Numbered from the stretch's first letter, positions 33,550 to 46,505 are shown. The stretch: DNA of 64,000 bases from Schistocerca nitens (GCF_023898315.1 NC_064618.1:191013548-191077547), one strand, 5' to 3'. A program made the numbers and translations. Notes: generated by a model not told the origin, from the letters alone.

Positions 33550-34360
33550 TAAGCAGTTGACAGTTCCAGCAGTAGCACCCAGCAATGGTCAACAGGTGCA
33601 AAAACCAACAAGTAAAATTTTTTTCAATAGAAACAGTCCATCAGTGGCACCCAGTAATGTTGAATAGGTGCAGACACCAACAAGTAACACCATTTCAGTA
33701 TAAGCAGTTCCATTAGTGGCACCAGCAATGTTGAGCAGATGCACACAGCAACAGGTGACATCTTTTTAGTAGAAGCAGTCCATCAGTGCACCCAGCAATG
33801 TTGAGCAGGTGCAGACACCAACAAGTAACACCATTTCAGTATAAGCAGTTCCATTAGTGGCACCAGCAATGTTGAGCAGATGCACACAGCAACAGGTGAC
33901 ATCTTTTCAGTAGAAGCAGTCCATCAGTGGCACCCAGCAATGTTGAGCAGGTGCAGACACCAACAAGTAACACCATTTCAGTATAAGCAGTTCCATTAGT
34001 GGCACCAGCAATGTTGAGCAGATGCACACAGCAACAGGTGACATCTTTTCAGTAGAAGCAGTCCATCAGTGGCACCCAGCAATGTTGAGCAGGTGCAGAC
34101 ACCAACAAGTAACACCATTTCAGTAGAAGTTGTCCATCAGTGGCACCCAGCAATGTTGAGCAGGTGCAGACACCAACAAGTAACACCATTTCAGTAGAAG
34201 CAGTCCATCAGTGGCACCCAATAATGTTGACCAGGTGCAGACAGCAAGAAGCAACATCATTTCAGTAGAAGCAGTCCATCAGTGGTACCCAGCAATGTTG
34301 AGCAGGTACACACAGCAACAAGTCACATTTCTCAGCAGAAGCAGTTCCATAAAATTCACT
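33550..34360. repeat. Tandem repeat array, ~70 bp unit, about 11 copies
   Basis: The unit contains GGCACCCAGCAATGTTGAGC, AGGTGCAGACACCAACAAGT, AACACCATTTCAGTA and GAAGCAGTCCATCAGT. Part of the array alternates two unit versions, giving a higher-order period of about 139 bases. It lies in the 3' non-coding region of the outer Gypsy element, between integrase and the 3' LTR. Confidence 0.88.
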
Positions 34361-37102
34361 ATCACTGATCACACTGTTCATCAGAGTTTATAAGCAGAAA
34401 TTAAACATGTCCTAGTGGCACCAATCATGTAGAAAAGGTACAAGTAACAGTCCATAATTTTAACTATCACTGATCACACAGTTCATCAGCAGAAATTAAA
34501 CATGACTAAATGTCACACATCATGTTGAAAAGTGCAGCACCATCACTAATCAGACAGTTCAGGCATGAACAATAGTTTGAATACACATACAATGCTTTTA
34601 CACTAAACATACAAATCATAACAAACACACAAATGATATCAGATAATTGTCCTATTAACTATTACAATATACAAATACCAGTAAACCTATAACATTTATG
34701 GGTGTCAGTGCAAGCCACTACCAACAAATAAGATAATATTTAGGAGATAGGTGGGTAGGATTAGGAAAGGAAAACACACAAAACACACTCACTCATCTTT
34801 CATCCACATTAAGTACTACTGTGTAATTGAATAGTGTTAACTGTGTAAATGTAACTCTGTCCAAGATTTGATGTTCATCATGTGTACCAAGTAGTAGTGG
34901 CAGCAATGTATAACAGTCAATAATAGTTAAGTCAACGTGATAGTCATCATGTCAAGACCAATGTTTGCCAAGCCAGATCAAAATGTACGGTTGCTGAACA
35001 ACTGTCAGTGAGCCAAGATATGCACATGTTTCCTCTCTCAAAAAAAAAGTATATACTGCTTTGTGATTTGACAAAGTGTGTGTGTAGACAATCTTCCTTC
35101 TACTTGAGTGTTCTAGTCTGCCATCTTCATCCTCCTTGTTCCATATGGACCAACAAAAAAAATATGCTCCTCACTTACTTTACCTCTTATCCACCAAAAC
35201 TCCAATAATCATCAGCATAATCTCAATACTTCACTAATACCTCTTCAATACGTCGATACATACAAACCTTATCATCAATATCATTTACCTTACCTCTTGT
35301 CCACGAAAACTCCAATAATCATCACTTAATCTTAATACTTCAATAATACCTCTTCACTACGTCGATATATATAAACCTCAGCACCAATATCATTTCACTT
35401 CCATAACAACTCTTTCCTCTAGTCAGTCTCCTCGAACAAGTACAGTCAAAATCCTAGTGCAACTTCAATTCATCATCCCATACAATCCGAAGACACAGTG
35501 TCTACACACAACCTCTGTGTAATCCATCTGACCCAAATTTTCTACTCATTATAAATTATAAGATACATTTTGGTTCCTTGTCCATCATTAAATAAAAGAA
35601 ATGCATACATGACCTCTAACAGACTTAGTTCGAATAACTCTCAGTAATTAAGTACGATTACGGAGTGTGAATGATCATAATATTTCACAGTGTGTACACC
35701 ACTTCAAGACTTATGGCAAACAGAAGCAAACATGTGGAGTATTTGTTGTGTTAAATGTCACTTCCTATTTCAATTGCTCACGAAAAACGCAGTGTAATAA
35801 CTGTCAATGGTCTAAACCTAGTTTTGGTATGTCATGTCGTTAGCTTCCTTCCTATTAGCATACATTTATGCAGCTTTCATAAAACCTCCAGCTCATGTGA
35901 CTTCTATGAAGTTTCTTGTACTAATGTCGTTTATGTCGAATTACTGCAGTTCATTTTCTTATCTTAAAAATATAAGGCACTGAGCATAAGCAAAACATGC
36001 AATAGCGAGTAAATATACCAGTAGAGAACTGAATGTCAACAAGTGGATGCAGCACAATTCCTACAACGAGGCTCTGCCAAGCGAACAATCTATAATTAAT
36101 ACCACAGTGTAACCTAAACTCTATGTTCGTACACTGTACATCAGCATTGCTATATTCAAAATTGAAGAGTAGTTATGACAACAAAACAGAAATGTGTAAA
36201 TATGCAATCCATACAAAAAGCAGCAAACATATATCTTACGTAATAAACAAGTCATTAGCATCATTCAGCATAAGCAAATAAATGTTCATATGTAATCTTA
36301 ATAAGTAAACATGAAGGCGCAAGCAGATAAATCACAAAGTGTAACCTACATACCTAACTACAGTCAGCACAATTAATCAGTTGACAATTACAATTTAAAT
36401 AAATAAGCACAGCAGGCACATAATAAAAAGAAATATGACATCAGTGAAAAAGCATTGCAGCCAAGCGATGCATAATATACACAAGTAACAACCCTCCTCA
36501 TTAATAAAACATTGTCAAAATCAGTTAATGTGCGCAAGCACGTCGCTTCACAAGTAAATTCATAGAACATGAAATTTAGCACAAAGTATGAATCACGTAA
36601 TCGGGAGCAGCAAATTACGTCTAAAGTACGTACCTAAGTGGAAATATGTTACCTGAAAAATAAACTCAATTAATAGTTACCCTTTTTAGTTTATTAGTTT
36701 CTTCTTCGAAATTACATTCTTCCTGAAATTTTCTCCATAGCAAGTCGTCTTAACGTCGGAAACGCACAGAATTTACCTAAAGGTCTCAAATATTTTACAC
36801 AACCGTATCCTGAAAAATACTGAACTTTAATAACATAATTTATAAAGTCACCATAGCATTATACAGAATTTAGTCGGAAAAATTAGACTGTGTATTTATT
36901 TACGGCTGTCAGTGCATTCACACTGTGCGCTTGATCAGCTGTAGGCGCGTGACGTATGAAGTAATTGTTTGCGGTCAGCGACTGCCTTTTGCGGCGCGCA
37001 GACTTGACTGTTGCTTTGAGTATCTGCCGCCGCCGGAACACGGCGCGGTATCCTTGCATTCTCCACCTGTTTACGTATAACTGTTGGTTTCTCAAAAGTA
37101 TG
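34361..37102. other. 3' non-coding region of the outer LTR element
   Basis: AT-rich, with many short A-rich and CA-rich motifs. No env-like gene or other long frame on either strand. Its place between integrase and the polypurine tract says it belongs to the element. Confidence 0.6.
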
Positions 37103-39320
37103 TCATTCCACAAAAATTTTTACGTTCGATATATGATGTATTCCCTTAGAGCGCCGAGATTTAAGAGTTTCTACTTCCACAGTATTATCATGTATAATTT
37201 TGCGAATCCTATATGGACCGTTATAAAGCAGAAAAAATTTGCGACACAAGCCTTTTCCTTTATGAGACAAACGATGAGACTTAATTAACACCTTTTGACC
37301 AACTGACAAAATTTTTAAACGACCAGGACGTTTAGCTGATTTCTCTCTTCTAGCAGCCGCAGATGCAATATTTCGTAGAGCCAGGTTGACAACTTCAGAA
37401 TGCCGCAGTTTCCGTGAAGGCGGAAAAGGAACGATTTCAGAAATGCGATTTGTTGGTACTTTATTTTTTAATATCAATAGAGGCGGTAAAGAAGTTGAGT
37501 CATTAGGAAGTTCATTCAGAATGTTTTGAAAAATATGAAGATACTGATCCCAAGTTCTGTGATTCTGATGACAATAAAGACGGCACAATTTGTTGATTTC
37601 CTTCATCCATCTCTCTGAAGCGTTAGACTGAGGGTGAAAAAGTGAAATGAAAATTGGATTAATCTTCCGACGCTGTAGAGTACGAAGCCAAATTTTAGAG
37701 CGAAACTGTGATCCATTATCTGATATAACCTTATCAACATGACCCACTTCTTTAAGAAAATGTTTGATGAAAGCGTTAGATACTGAACGAGCTGTTGCTT
37801 TGCGTAAAGGTGTAAAACACACATATTTTGATGTCAATTCCACTGCTACGAAAATGTACGCAAAACCATTAGTAGAACGAACCACTGGACCGAACAAATC
37901 GACTGCAGCCATGTCCTTTAATTTCGCTGGAATGATAGGAAACAACGGTGCTCTGTGAGAAACAGTTGGCGGCTTAGCCTTTTGACATAATTTGCATTTG
38001 GCAAGAACAAATCGAATACGTTTTTCCATATTACTGAAGTAGCAATTTTCTCGCAATTTATGAAAGCATTTTCTGGGACCAAAGTGCGCATAACTGAAAT
38101 GTGTGTACCAAATCAATTTATTGACCCACTCATCAGGAATACAAACTAACCAAACAGAGTTGTCGACCGATTTCCGTTTAAAAAGAATGTCATTGCGAAC
38201 TAAATAATGCTGTCTAATCGCTACGCTTTCCTTTCTCCTCCACTTGTCCTTAATGTCCTTCCAGATTGGATCCTTATTTTGCTCCTTAGCGATGTCCTGG
38301 AGCGAAGACGAAATAAAGTTCTCAAACGCAACACCTTGAATGTACATCAGACAATAATTGTTTCCCTTGCAGTCCTCTTCAGCACTTTGTTTCAAACCCA
38401 TAGGTGCACGTGATAAAGCATCAGCAACAATATTTGGAGATCCCTGTATGTAAACAATACTAAAATCAAATTCCTGTAGGTACAACGCCCATCGTGACAA
38501 TCTGCCATGAGTTAATTTTGTCGACATAAGAAATTCCAGAGCTCGATGATCGGTGTAAACCTTAGTATGTCTGCCAAACAAAAATGTGCGAAATTTTGTG
38601 AAAGCCCATACAACAGCCAAAGCTTCAAGTTCCGTTATCGAATAATTCTTTTCTGATTTAGAGAGAACACGACTTCCAAATGCAATAGTTTTCTGTACTA
38701 CAACGCCGTTTTCTTCTATCTCTTGAAATAAATGTGCACCTAGGCCTTTGTACGATGAGTCCGTCGCCAAACAAAAATCTTTAGATAAATCCGGATGTGA
38801 AAGAAGTGGAGCAGCAACTAAAGCATCACGAAGTTGTTCAATATCTGACTGAGCTTCCTCATCCCAACACCAATTAGAATTCTTTCCAGATAGTTCACAT
38901 AAACGAGGTGTGGCCAAATTGTCCAATCTAACAAAGCGTCTAAGAAAATTACAGACACCAAGGAAACTACGAACATCACGTTTTGTGGTAGGAACAGCAT
39001 AATTACGAATAGCGTCTAGTTTTTCTGGATCAGGAAGAATACCTTCTGTAGAAATAATGTGACCGAGAAATTTCACCTGAGAACGACCAAATTCAGATTT
39101 TTCCAAGTTCACTGTCATGCCAACTCGTGCAAAAATACGTAATAATGAATCCAAAATTTTGTTATGCTCACTCCAAGAACGTTTAGCAATAAGAATATCG
39201 TCAACATAAGAAGTAATATTGTCACGAAGATAAACAGGTAAAATTTCGTTTAAGCTACGAATGAATGCTGCAGAAAATATAGTAAGTCGAAACGGTAATT
39301 TCCAAAGTCACTTTTGGGTA
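37103..39320 (-). pseudogene. Gypsy pol: RT (part), RNase H, integrase
   Basis: The minus-strand domain order is reverse transcriptase palm and thumb (39320-38800), RNase H (38790-38400), integrase zinc-binding region (about 38130-37970), integrase core (about 37910-37560) and a GPY/F-like C-terminus near 37200. The RT-RNaseH-IN order is that of Ty3/Gypsy. The longest frame has 683 codons. The copy is incomplete as a pol gene, and its RNase H-to-integrase part recurs inverted at 45553-46505. Confidence 0.88.
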
Positions 39321-39530
39321 AAACAGTCAAATCCGGTTAGTCTTTACCTACTGTCTAGATAGATGGATAGTAGAAGAGTTGTTTTTTATAGATGCAAAGA
39401 ATAGTGAAAGAGTAGGCAGCGGTTCAGAAAACTAAAAGGGAAATAGCACCACTACAGCTCGGGGCCCTGTGAGCGCTACGGCACATATTCACTTAGTGTA
39501 GTGAATCCCCTGAGGACATTAATAGCTGCA
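39321..39530. other. ~200 bases of unplaced sequence between pol and gag of copy 2
   Basis: It matches neither gag copy nor pol. It contains a TAGATAGATGGATAGTAG stretch and a GC-richer piece. Origin unknown. Confidence 0.4.
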
Positions 39531-40910
39531 CATAAATTTCAGTTTGTGACTTAGTGGCACATCTGGCGGATGTGCGTACGTAAATTGATCTAACCATGCA
39601 CATGGATGTATCTCATTCTTAGAATTACGAAAGATCTTAAATTTCCGAACAGTCAAGAAGTGTTTACAGTCAAAGCTTCCGCCTCGTGGCGACAAAGACC
39701 TACCGCGTCTGTCCCAGTCCCAATGTCGATTATTGTCAAGTTAGCGCGCCTGGCGCTCTCTTGTTGCATCCCGTAAATGAAACAAATTACTTTCTTCAAA
39801 ACCCTCTGCTATCTGTGATACTAAAATTCGTCTGCTGTCTTTTCCTACGATTTCGCTTTTAATATATTTGTCTTGCTTTTGTAATGCCTCAAATTCCCTT
39901 TTCACGCGTTCATTAAATTTTCCCTGATTTTCAACATGCTTACTTATGTTCTGGTACTCTTCGGTTTCTGCAAATGGTAATGGAGCTGTATCATCCGAAT
40001 CTCTATCCCCATTTAAACTAAGACTTGTCAATTTATCTGGAATCTCCTCATCTCTTTCCAATAAGTTTACGTCTTTCGTAAGTATTGCAACTCGGGTTTC
40101 GGTATTGTCACATTTAGTAGTTAACTGTTCATATTGTTGTGTTAGATTATTTATTCTGTCATTTGGTACGGATTCCTCGATTCTCTCAAATATTTCTTCC
40201 TTATCGTGTACACGTTGTAAATTTAACTCTGAAAATTTTTGTACTATCACGCGATCTCTTTCTTCCTGTTCTCTATCTTGTTCCCTTTGTCTAATCTCCA
40301 CTGCAATTAATCTATTATTGTGAGAATTCAAAATCGGTTGTACTTCTTCCCTAATTTCTTTCTTTAATTCATCTTTCATATTTTTGAAACATGTCCCTAT
40401 TCGTAAATCTAACCGTGTTTCCAGTGTTCCCATATCAGTTTTTAATTCAGATCCCAAAGTTCCCATCTCGGTTTTAATTGTTCCTATTTCTGTTTTTAAT
40501 TCAGATCCTTGTGAGTCTAACCGTGTTGCCAAAGTTCCTATCTCTGTTTTATTTGTTCCTATTTGTGATCCCAAATTTAATATTGCACCCATCAACTGCT
40601 CCATAATAGCCGGTTCGAAATTCCTTTCGCCCTTAACATTTCCCGCAAAACCAATTTCATTCGTCATAGCTGTAAAGCTATCTGTGTTCGATGCTATTCC
40701 AGAATTTTCTATCGTTAATCTCGTATTCTGTGAATTTTCTGATTGAGAAAAATTTTGAAATGGTTCCGGACTGTCTTCCCGACTTATTAAATTGTTTTCA
40801 ACTCCATTATTCATCATACTGTTGTCCTGTGTTGGCGAGTTCGCCATGTCGACAATTTCGTCATTCTCACTATTCATCATTTTCGCCTTTTTCATTGATC
40901 GCGTAATCAT
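39531..40910 (-). pseudogene. Second gag copy (partial)
   Basis: It begins MITRSMKKAKMMNSENDEIV, as the gag at 58436 does, and follows that gag closely through the coiled-coil region (389-codon frame). Part of the capsid region is readable down to about 39531. It belongs with LTR 2 as a second, diverged copy of the family; broken. Confidence 0.85.
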
Positions 40911-41235
40911 TTACAAAACATACAAAACTCGTTACTGTACGAAAATTACACACAATGCCTCTTTATTTCCAACAATACCATTCACACGAAATGCTTCCCT
41001 CAACCACGATTAACGAACAATTGAAATCTTCCTAACTGCACAAAATTGTCAAACCCGTATACAAGATAACAAAATTAAATTCTGCAAAAAAAAAAAAAAT
41101 ACCATTAGAAGAGTGACAATTACCAAATCTACACATGCAAAATAGACTACAATTACTAAACTACAAAGTACTACAAAGTACTACAACAATACTACTGTCT
41201 ACTATTTTTACAATCAGAAGAATTCCAAGGGACGA

Positions 41236-41255
41236 TCCGAAGCAGCGGTCGCCAT
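41236..41255 (-). promoter_or_regulatory. Primer-binding-site region next to LTR 2
   Basis: On the minus strand TGGCGACCGCTGCTTCGG follows the LTR after a few bases, the usual place for the tRNA primer site. The same text follows LTR 3 at 58746-58765. I cannot name the tRNA with certainty. Confidence 0.6.
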
Positions 41256-41257
41256 GT

Positions 41258-42016
41258 GCATGGGGGCTTAATTAAAATAAAATGCAAATAATTTTAATTT
41301 TTTGATTTAGTAGCTGTCTGTTCGGTTACGAAGTCTCGTAACGGTTGGCCCTGACTAGTATTATTACGCAATCTGACTGCATAGAACAACAACAAAGAAT
41401 GAAATGGAAATTTTCATTAACACAATTAATTAATTAAGTCCCCAGCAACTATAAAACCTACGAAACCAAAGCACAAGTGTAACTGTTCTGTGTGTGGAAG
41501 TATGACTCAACGTACGCATCTGGCACGGTTCTTCTTCAACAACACAAGAAATTTTAAATATCATTTATACTGAATTAATTAAAGAAAATAGAAATACCAT
41601 AATTACTCAAGAAAACCAGAATTACACTCTAATACAAGAACACAAGCCAGATGCTTTGTTGACTGAACCTGTAATGACGCATTATTCAGGACATTGAAAT
41701 AATGAGAAAGAAAAGAAAAGTAGTTTGTTACCTTAATTTATATTGATGAAAAGCACTCTAGACATTACAATCTCTCCACACCGACTCGCTACTATCACAT
41801 CTCAACAAGAACTTTTCAGTATCACATCTCAGCAAGCACTGCCTACTAGCTCATCTCAACAAACACACCTCACTACGACATCTCAGCACTGACTACCACG
41901 AGTTCTCCCAAAGCACTGCCCACTACGAGTTCTCAATAATCACTGCCAGTGGAGGCGGCGGAACAATACTCTCTAGCGCGATCTCTGGCGCTGTGGCTTA
42001 GTGTAGCCACCTTTCA
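41258..42016 (-). repeat. LTR 2 (internal third LTR)
   Basis: 759 bases, TG...CA, same family as LTRs 1 and 3 but with many differences in the 41680-41800 part. It is followed on its inner side by the same primer-site region (TGGCGACCGCTGCTTCGG on the minus strand) as LTR 3. No matching partner LTR of its own was found. Confidence 0.88.
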
Positions 42017-42509
42017 AAGGCTCTACAGTGGCGTCGATGACTCCACAAACTCCATCGCTGAATATTAGTGAGCTATGTACGCTGCTGTTGTGTGAACCGT
42101 GCTTACTGTTGCTACGGAACTTGAACAAAATGACGCACTGTGACAACAGCGTACGTTTACAGTCGCGCACCGAGGGTAATGCTTTTTTTCGTAGGCAGAA
42201 TGTAGAAACACAAGGGGTAAGAGAACTCATGTATCTTATTTCTTTCTTGGATTTTTTCGTCTTGATAGGGGCCTATCTCGCCACGGCCTCAGTACAGCCC
42301 TGTCTGTCTCGTGTTTGTTTTACCTGCAATCGCCTTCATAAGGAGCCACTGGGGAGCACTTTTTAGTGGCGCTTCCGCTGGCAAAGCATTTGTTTAAACA
42401 ATAGGCGATCAACGACAGAGCGGCCCGGCGGTCTAATGGCGTGCGCGAGTTTGCTTACGTCACGCGAGCGCGAGTAGCTTAGATGAAGTTCATTGAAGTA
42501 ACATGGTGA

Positions 42510-43670
42510 ACTCTTATAGGATGAACACTATCAAGATTACATTTCAAGCAGAATATCCATGACCGTGATCATATGAAGTAGAATCTTCTTGTGTGATGAA
42601 CTACGTCTAGACCCAGAGAACATCACTGGTATTCACTTTTCAGTCGCTACCAGTGCAGTCAATGTTAAAATTATTGACGAAGAAGCATGCACGAAGGTGG
42701 TTACCGGTGCTGCCGGCAAACTACAATTGAACATGTAGGATTAGACATGATCACCCTCCAGTATTCGAACTAACTTTTGAGTTACCCGCCGAGTCCGGTG
42801 TTTCCGCTCTTAAGCCGTACGGGACTGTCATTAGCCACGTGGCTGAGAAGTGGCAGACTTTTACAACGTATCCTGTACTCAATGGCGTAAGACAGATCAA
42901 AATCGAACTCACGAAGCACATTCCTTCATACTTAAACATTGCCAGTTGTCGCGCAAGTATCATGTGCGATGGACAACCGTGCAGATGCTCAGGATGTGGA
43001 GAAGATTGTTTGCAGCGGCGGATCATCCAGATCCCATCAGGAGAAGCGATACAACATGTTCCTCCCTCGATTCTACTAATTGCTTATGCGCAAGTGTCGG
43101 CATCTACGACGTCTGGCGATGGGGATCGGGATAGGTTACCACCGCAGACAGACGGACACGTTATTGACGAGGCACATACTGCCCGCTCGCTGGAGAGGGA
43201 GTCAAGAAACACAAAGACCAACTGGCACCGCACAACAAGCGGATGGATGCTAATTCACGAGTCATACTTGCCCAAGATTTCCTCTCGGAAGGCGCAGAGG
43301 AGGCACATCTACACTGACATTCTGACATGGAGACGCTCATTCTGAAGCAGCGTTCGCCCCGCAAACACAAGAAACGCCGGCGGACGCCGTCTGACGACTG
43401 TCTCTTGTGGACACGACGCTCCTGCTACAGAGGCGTCGGCTAACACTGTTTCCTCTTTTGGAACTGAGACGATGGATTATTCTTCTACTGGACACCCGCT
43501 CGGAGATTAAGGGGGGCGAGGGAACACTGTCGCAAACGCGAAGAATCACGACGAGGGCCTCTTTGGTAGCCGATGTAACACAACGAGAGCCCTCTCCAGT
43601 GACTCGTGGGCAGACGACGTGGAAGACGATTCTTTGGTGGGCACATCATTTGCTATCTCCCTGTGGATAG
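42510..43670 (+). pseudogene. LINE ORF1 (gag-like) relic
   Basis: Reads NTIKITFQAEYP at the start, then ELPAESGVSALKPYGTVISHVAEKWQTFTTYPVLNGVRQIKIELTK split over frames, then IPSYLNIASCRASIMCDGQPCRCSGCGED. The last is the RRM-like domain followed by a zinc-knuckle (C-x2-C) of LINE ORF1 proteins; the rest of the knuckle is damaged. The C-terminal part has SSDSWADDVEDDSLVGTSFA. Several frame changes. Confidence 0.68.
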
Positions 43671-43739
43671 CATAGTAATAGAGACAACAGGGTGGCGTCG
43701 GGATGACCGTACAGTGATGACTGCCGCTGCATTCGAGGG

Positions 43740-44830
43740 CGAACGACAGTCATATTGATTCGCGACTATCAACATCAACACCATCCGGCCGCGAGCGAAG
43801 CTGTCATTTTTACGCGGCACACATTATGCAGTCGACATAGACGTGGGCTTATTGCAAGAGGTACACGTTCTTGCCTTCCTGGACATCTCTGGATACACTA
43901 CATGCATATCACACGCGACAGGTACGGGCAGTTGCGACGCAATACTTCTTAAAGAAGATTTAATAGCCACAGATGTACGTTACTTACTGCACGCCAGTAC
44001 CATGGCGCGTACAGTCCAAGGGATACACCTCGTCAATGTTTGCGTAACGTCCAGCACCAGCAATGGCGTGAACGTTTGCTATTCTTCCCTGAGGAATTAA
44101 CGCAATTATGCCAAGGCAGGATAGATTATATGTTGATCGGGGGCGATTTTAATTGTATATAACCTTCTAAGCACCAATTCCTCACCTTTCACCATGCCCA
44201 GCACCCGGGACTGTCATTCGCGAGCTTGGTAGACACTTGGGAAATCATTTATGCTCATGGACCCGGTTTCGCGCACTTCACGGGACATTAGTCTAGCAGA
44301 ATTGACATCACATATACCTCCTGCTCTCTCAGGGATGCGGTCACGGCAGCCAAGTTCTAGCCAGCAGTATTTACTGACCAAACTGCTTACGTCTGTACCA
44401 TCACACTTCGACACCAACAGGTGTGGCGGAGCCGCAACCCGTGTAAATTTAACACCGCTCACCTGACCTCACCGGAATGTCAAGCGGTGGCGGGAGACAG
44501 GTGGAGCTGAGCCTACGATTACGAGGGGCGTATACTTCTGCTTTACAGTGGTGGCTGGACTGTGCCAAGCCGAACGTTCGACGCAACTTGGGGACGTTTA
44601 GTAGGGAAGCTGCGGCATGGAGGTGCAGCACTACAGAGTTCTACTACGCCGTCCTCAGGGAGTGTTCCGTTATACTCCGATCACCGGACCACCAGATGAC
44701 TGACAACAGAGCAAAAGCAAAGACTGACGTTGACACGTCAACACTTGTAAGGAACCATCATCCGTACATGTCAAACAGTCGGAATCGCCAACAAACGGTC
44801 CTCCGTGTACCATGTAGCCACAGAAAGAAA
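43740..44830 (+). pseudogene. LINE AP-endonuclease and linker relic
   Basis: Frames around 43780-44460 give INTIRPRAK, VDIDVGLLQEVHVLAFLDISGYTT, ATDVRYLLHA, TVQGIHLVNVCVTS and a GGDFNC-like block near 44145. These are endonuclease motifs (QEVH carries the catalytic Glu, GDFN the active-site Asp-Asn). The linker to RT follows (WWLDCAKPNVRRNLGTFSREAAAWRCSTTEFYYAVLRECS). Confidence 0.7.
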
Positions 44831-45077
44831 GCGTAGAGATAGGACATTGAGCCATGAGATGATGACAGAAGATGGCATCCGTCACGTTACCCATTATGCT
44901 CACCTGTACGCGGAGAAGAGATCTGATGCAGAGACCATCGCTGGTTAGACGCACGCCGTGGTTACTCTGGAACTCCACCAGGGCCTGCTAGAGCAGGTAA
45001 CTGAAGGAGTGTTCGATGCCATAGGAAAAGGGGCCCCCAATAAGTCACCACGACTGGGTGGGTTACCCCTGGAGTAT

Positions 45078-45284
45078 TATAAGGCCACGCGGAGTGGTCG
45101 CGCGGTTTGAGGCGTCCTGTCACGGGCTGCGTGGCCCCTCCCGCCGGAGGTTCGAGTCCTCCCTCGGGCATGGGTGTGTGTGTTGTTCTTAGCGTAAGTT
45201 AGTTTAACTTAGTTTAAGTAGTGTGTAAGTCTAGGGAGCAATGACCTATGCAGTTTGGTCCCTTAGGAATTCACACACGTTTGA
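45078..45284 (+). mobile_element. tRNA-derived SINE in the LINE
   Basis: GGCCACGCGGAGTGGTCGCGCGG (A-box region) and GAGGTTCGAGTCCTCC (B box), then GGGCATGGGTGTGTGTG and TTAGTTTAAGTAGTGTGTAAG. It is flanked by near-identical AGTATTATA repeats (about 45070 and 45287), a target duplication. Same family as the SINE at 28115, different subfamily. Confidence 0.88.
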
Positions 45285-45552
45285 ACAGTATTATAGGACG
45301 TTCCAGAGCCTATTGGAACCTTATTGGACTACCATATGTCAAGAGCTCATCACGCCAGAGGTGCAACTTCCTGCTGCCTTTGTGGAAGGTGCCATGATCC
45401 CAATCCGTAAACCTTGCAAAGAATAATGTATTACACCGCCTATTAATTTTGTTGAAATGTGATATGAAAATCTTCTCACATCTACTGCCAGCTCGAACTC
45501 CGGGTACAACGCCCTCGTGTTCTACCAGTGGATCAGACATCGATCGGTGGGA

Positions 45553-46505
45553 CGCATAATTTATCTAAAGATTTTTGTTTGGCGACGGACTCATCGTACA
45601 AAGGCCTAGGTGCACATTTATTTCAAGAGATAGAAGAAAACGGCGTTGTAGTACAGAAAACTATTGCATTTGGAAGTCGTGTTCTCTCTAAATCAGAAAA
45701 GAATTATTCGATAACGGAACTTGAAGCTTTGGCTGTTGTATGGGCTTTCACAAAATTTCGCACATTTTTGTTTGGCAGACATACTAAGGTTTACACCGAT
45801 CATCGAGCTCTGGAATTTCTTATGTCGACAAAATTAACTCATGGCAGATTGTCACGATGGGCGTTGTACCTACAGGAATTTGATTTTAGTATTGTTTACA
45901 TACAGGGATCTCCAAATATTGTTGCTGATGCTTTATCACGTGCACCTATGGGTTTGAAACAAAGTGCTGAAGAGGACTGCAAGGGAAACAATTATTGTCT
46001 GATGTACATTCAAGGTGTTGCGTTTGAGAACTTTATTTCGTCTTCGCTCCAGGACATCGCTAAGGAGCAAAATAAGGATCCAATCTGGAAGGACATTAAG
46101 GACAAGTGGAGGAGAAAGGAAAGCGTAGCGATTAGACAGCATTATTTAGTTCGCAATGACATTCTTTTTAAACGGAAATCGGTCGACAACTCTGTTTGGT
46201 TAGTTTGTATTCCTGATGAGTGGGTCAATAAATTGATTTGGTACACACATTTCAGTTATGCGCACTTTGGTCCCAGAAAATGCTTTCATAAATTGCGAGA
46301 AAATTGCTACTTCAGTAATATGGAAAAACGTATTCGATTTGTTCTTGCCAAATGCAAATTATGTCAAAAGGCTAAGCCGCCAACTGTTTCTCACAGAGCA
46401 CCGTTGTTTCCTATCATTCCAGCGAAATTAAAGGACATGGCTGCAGTCGATTTGTTCGGTCCAGTGGTTCGTTCTACTAATGGTTTTGCGTACATTTTCG
46501 TAGCA
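45553..46505 (+). pseudogene. Inverted copy of Gypsy RNase H-integrase segment
   Basis: The plus-strand translation is identical over about 320 residues to the RNase H-to-integrase part of the minus-strand pol at 37847-38795. The two segments are inverted repeats about 7 kb apart. It abuts the LINE on the left and a minus-strand RT piece of the same family on the right. A rearranged fossil. Confidence 0.88.

Larger units (their letters stand above)
42370..45553 (+). mobile_element. LINE (R1/I-like group), 3' truncated, with SINE insertion
   Basis: The plus strand reads, in order: a GC-rich 5' region (42370-42500), ORF1, AP endonuclease and the start of reverse transcriptase (QLPAAFVEGAMIPI near 45360 to a QTSIGG block at 45530). 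It then stops abruptly at the inverted Gypsy pol fragment. A SINE lies in it at 45078-45284. Many stops and frame changes make it a dead copy. The 42017-42369 part next to LTR 2 may be LINE 5' UTR or unrelated. Confidence 0.75.

Noticed and set aside
33550-34360. CRISPR-like array
   Set aside because: Units are contiguous tandem copies without unique spacers, in a eukaryotic retrotransposon.
34361-37102. Possible env gene in the outer Gypsy element
   Set aside because: No frame of useful length, signal peptide or membrane segment on the minus strand; the region looks non-coding.
43161-43549. Minus-strand open frames in the LINE region
   Set aside because: Antisense to LINE ORF1 and rich in Arg/Ser from composition; no family match.
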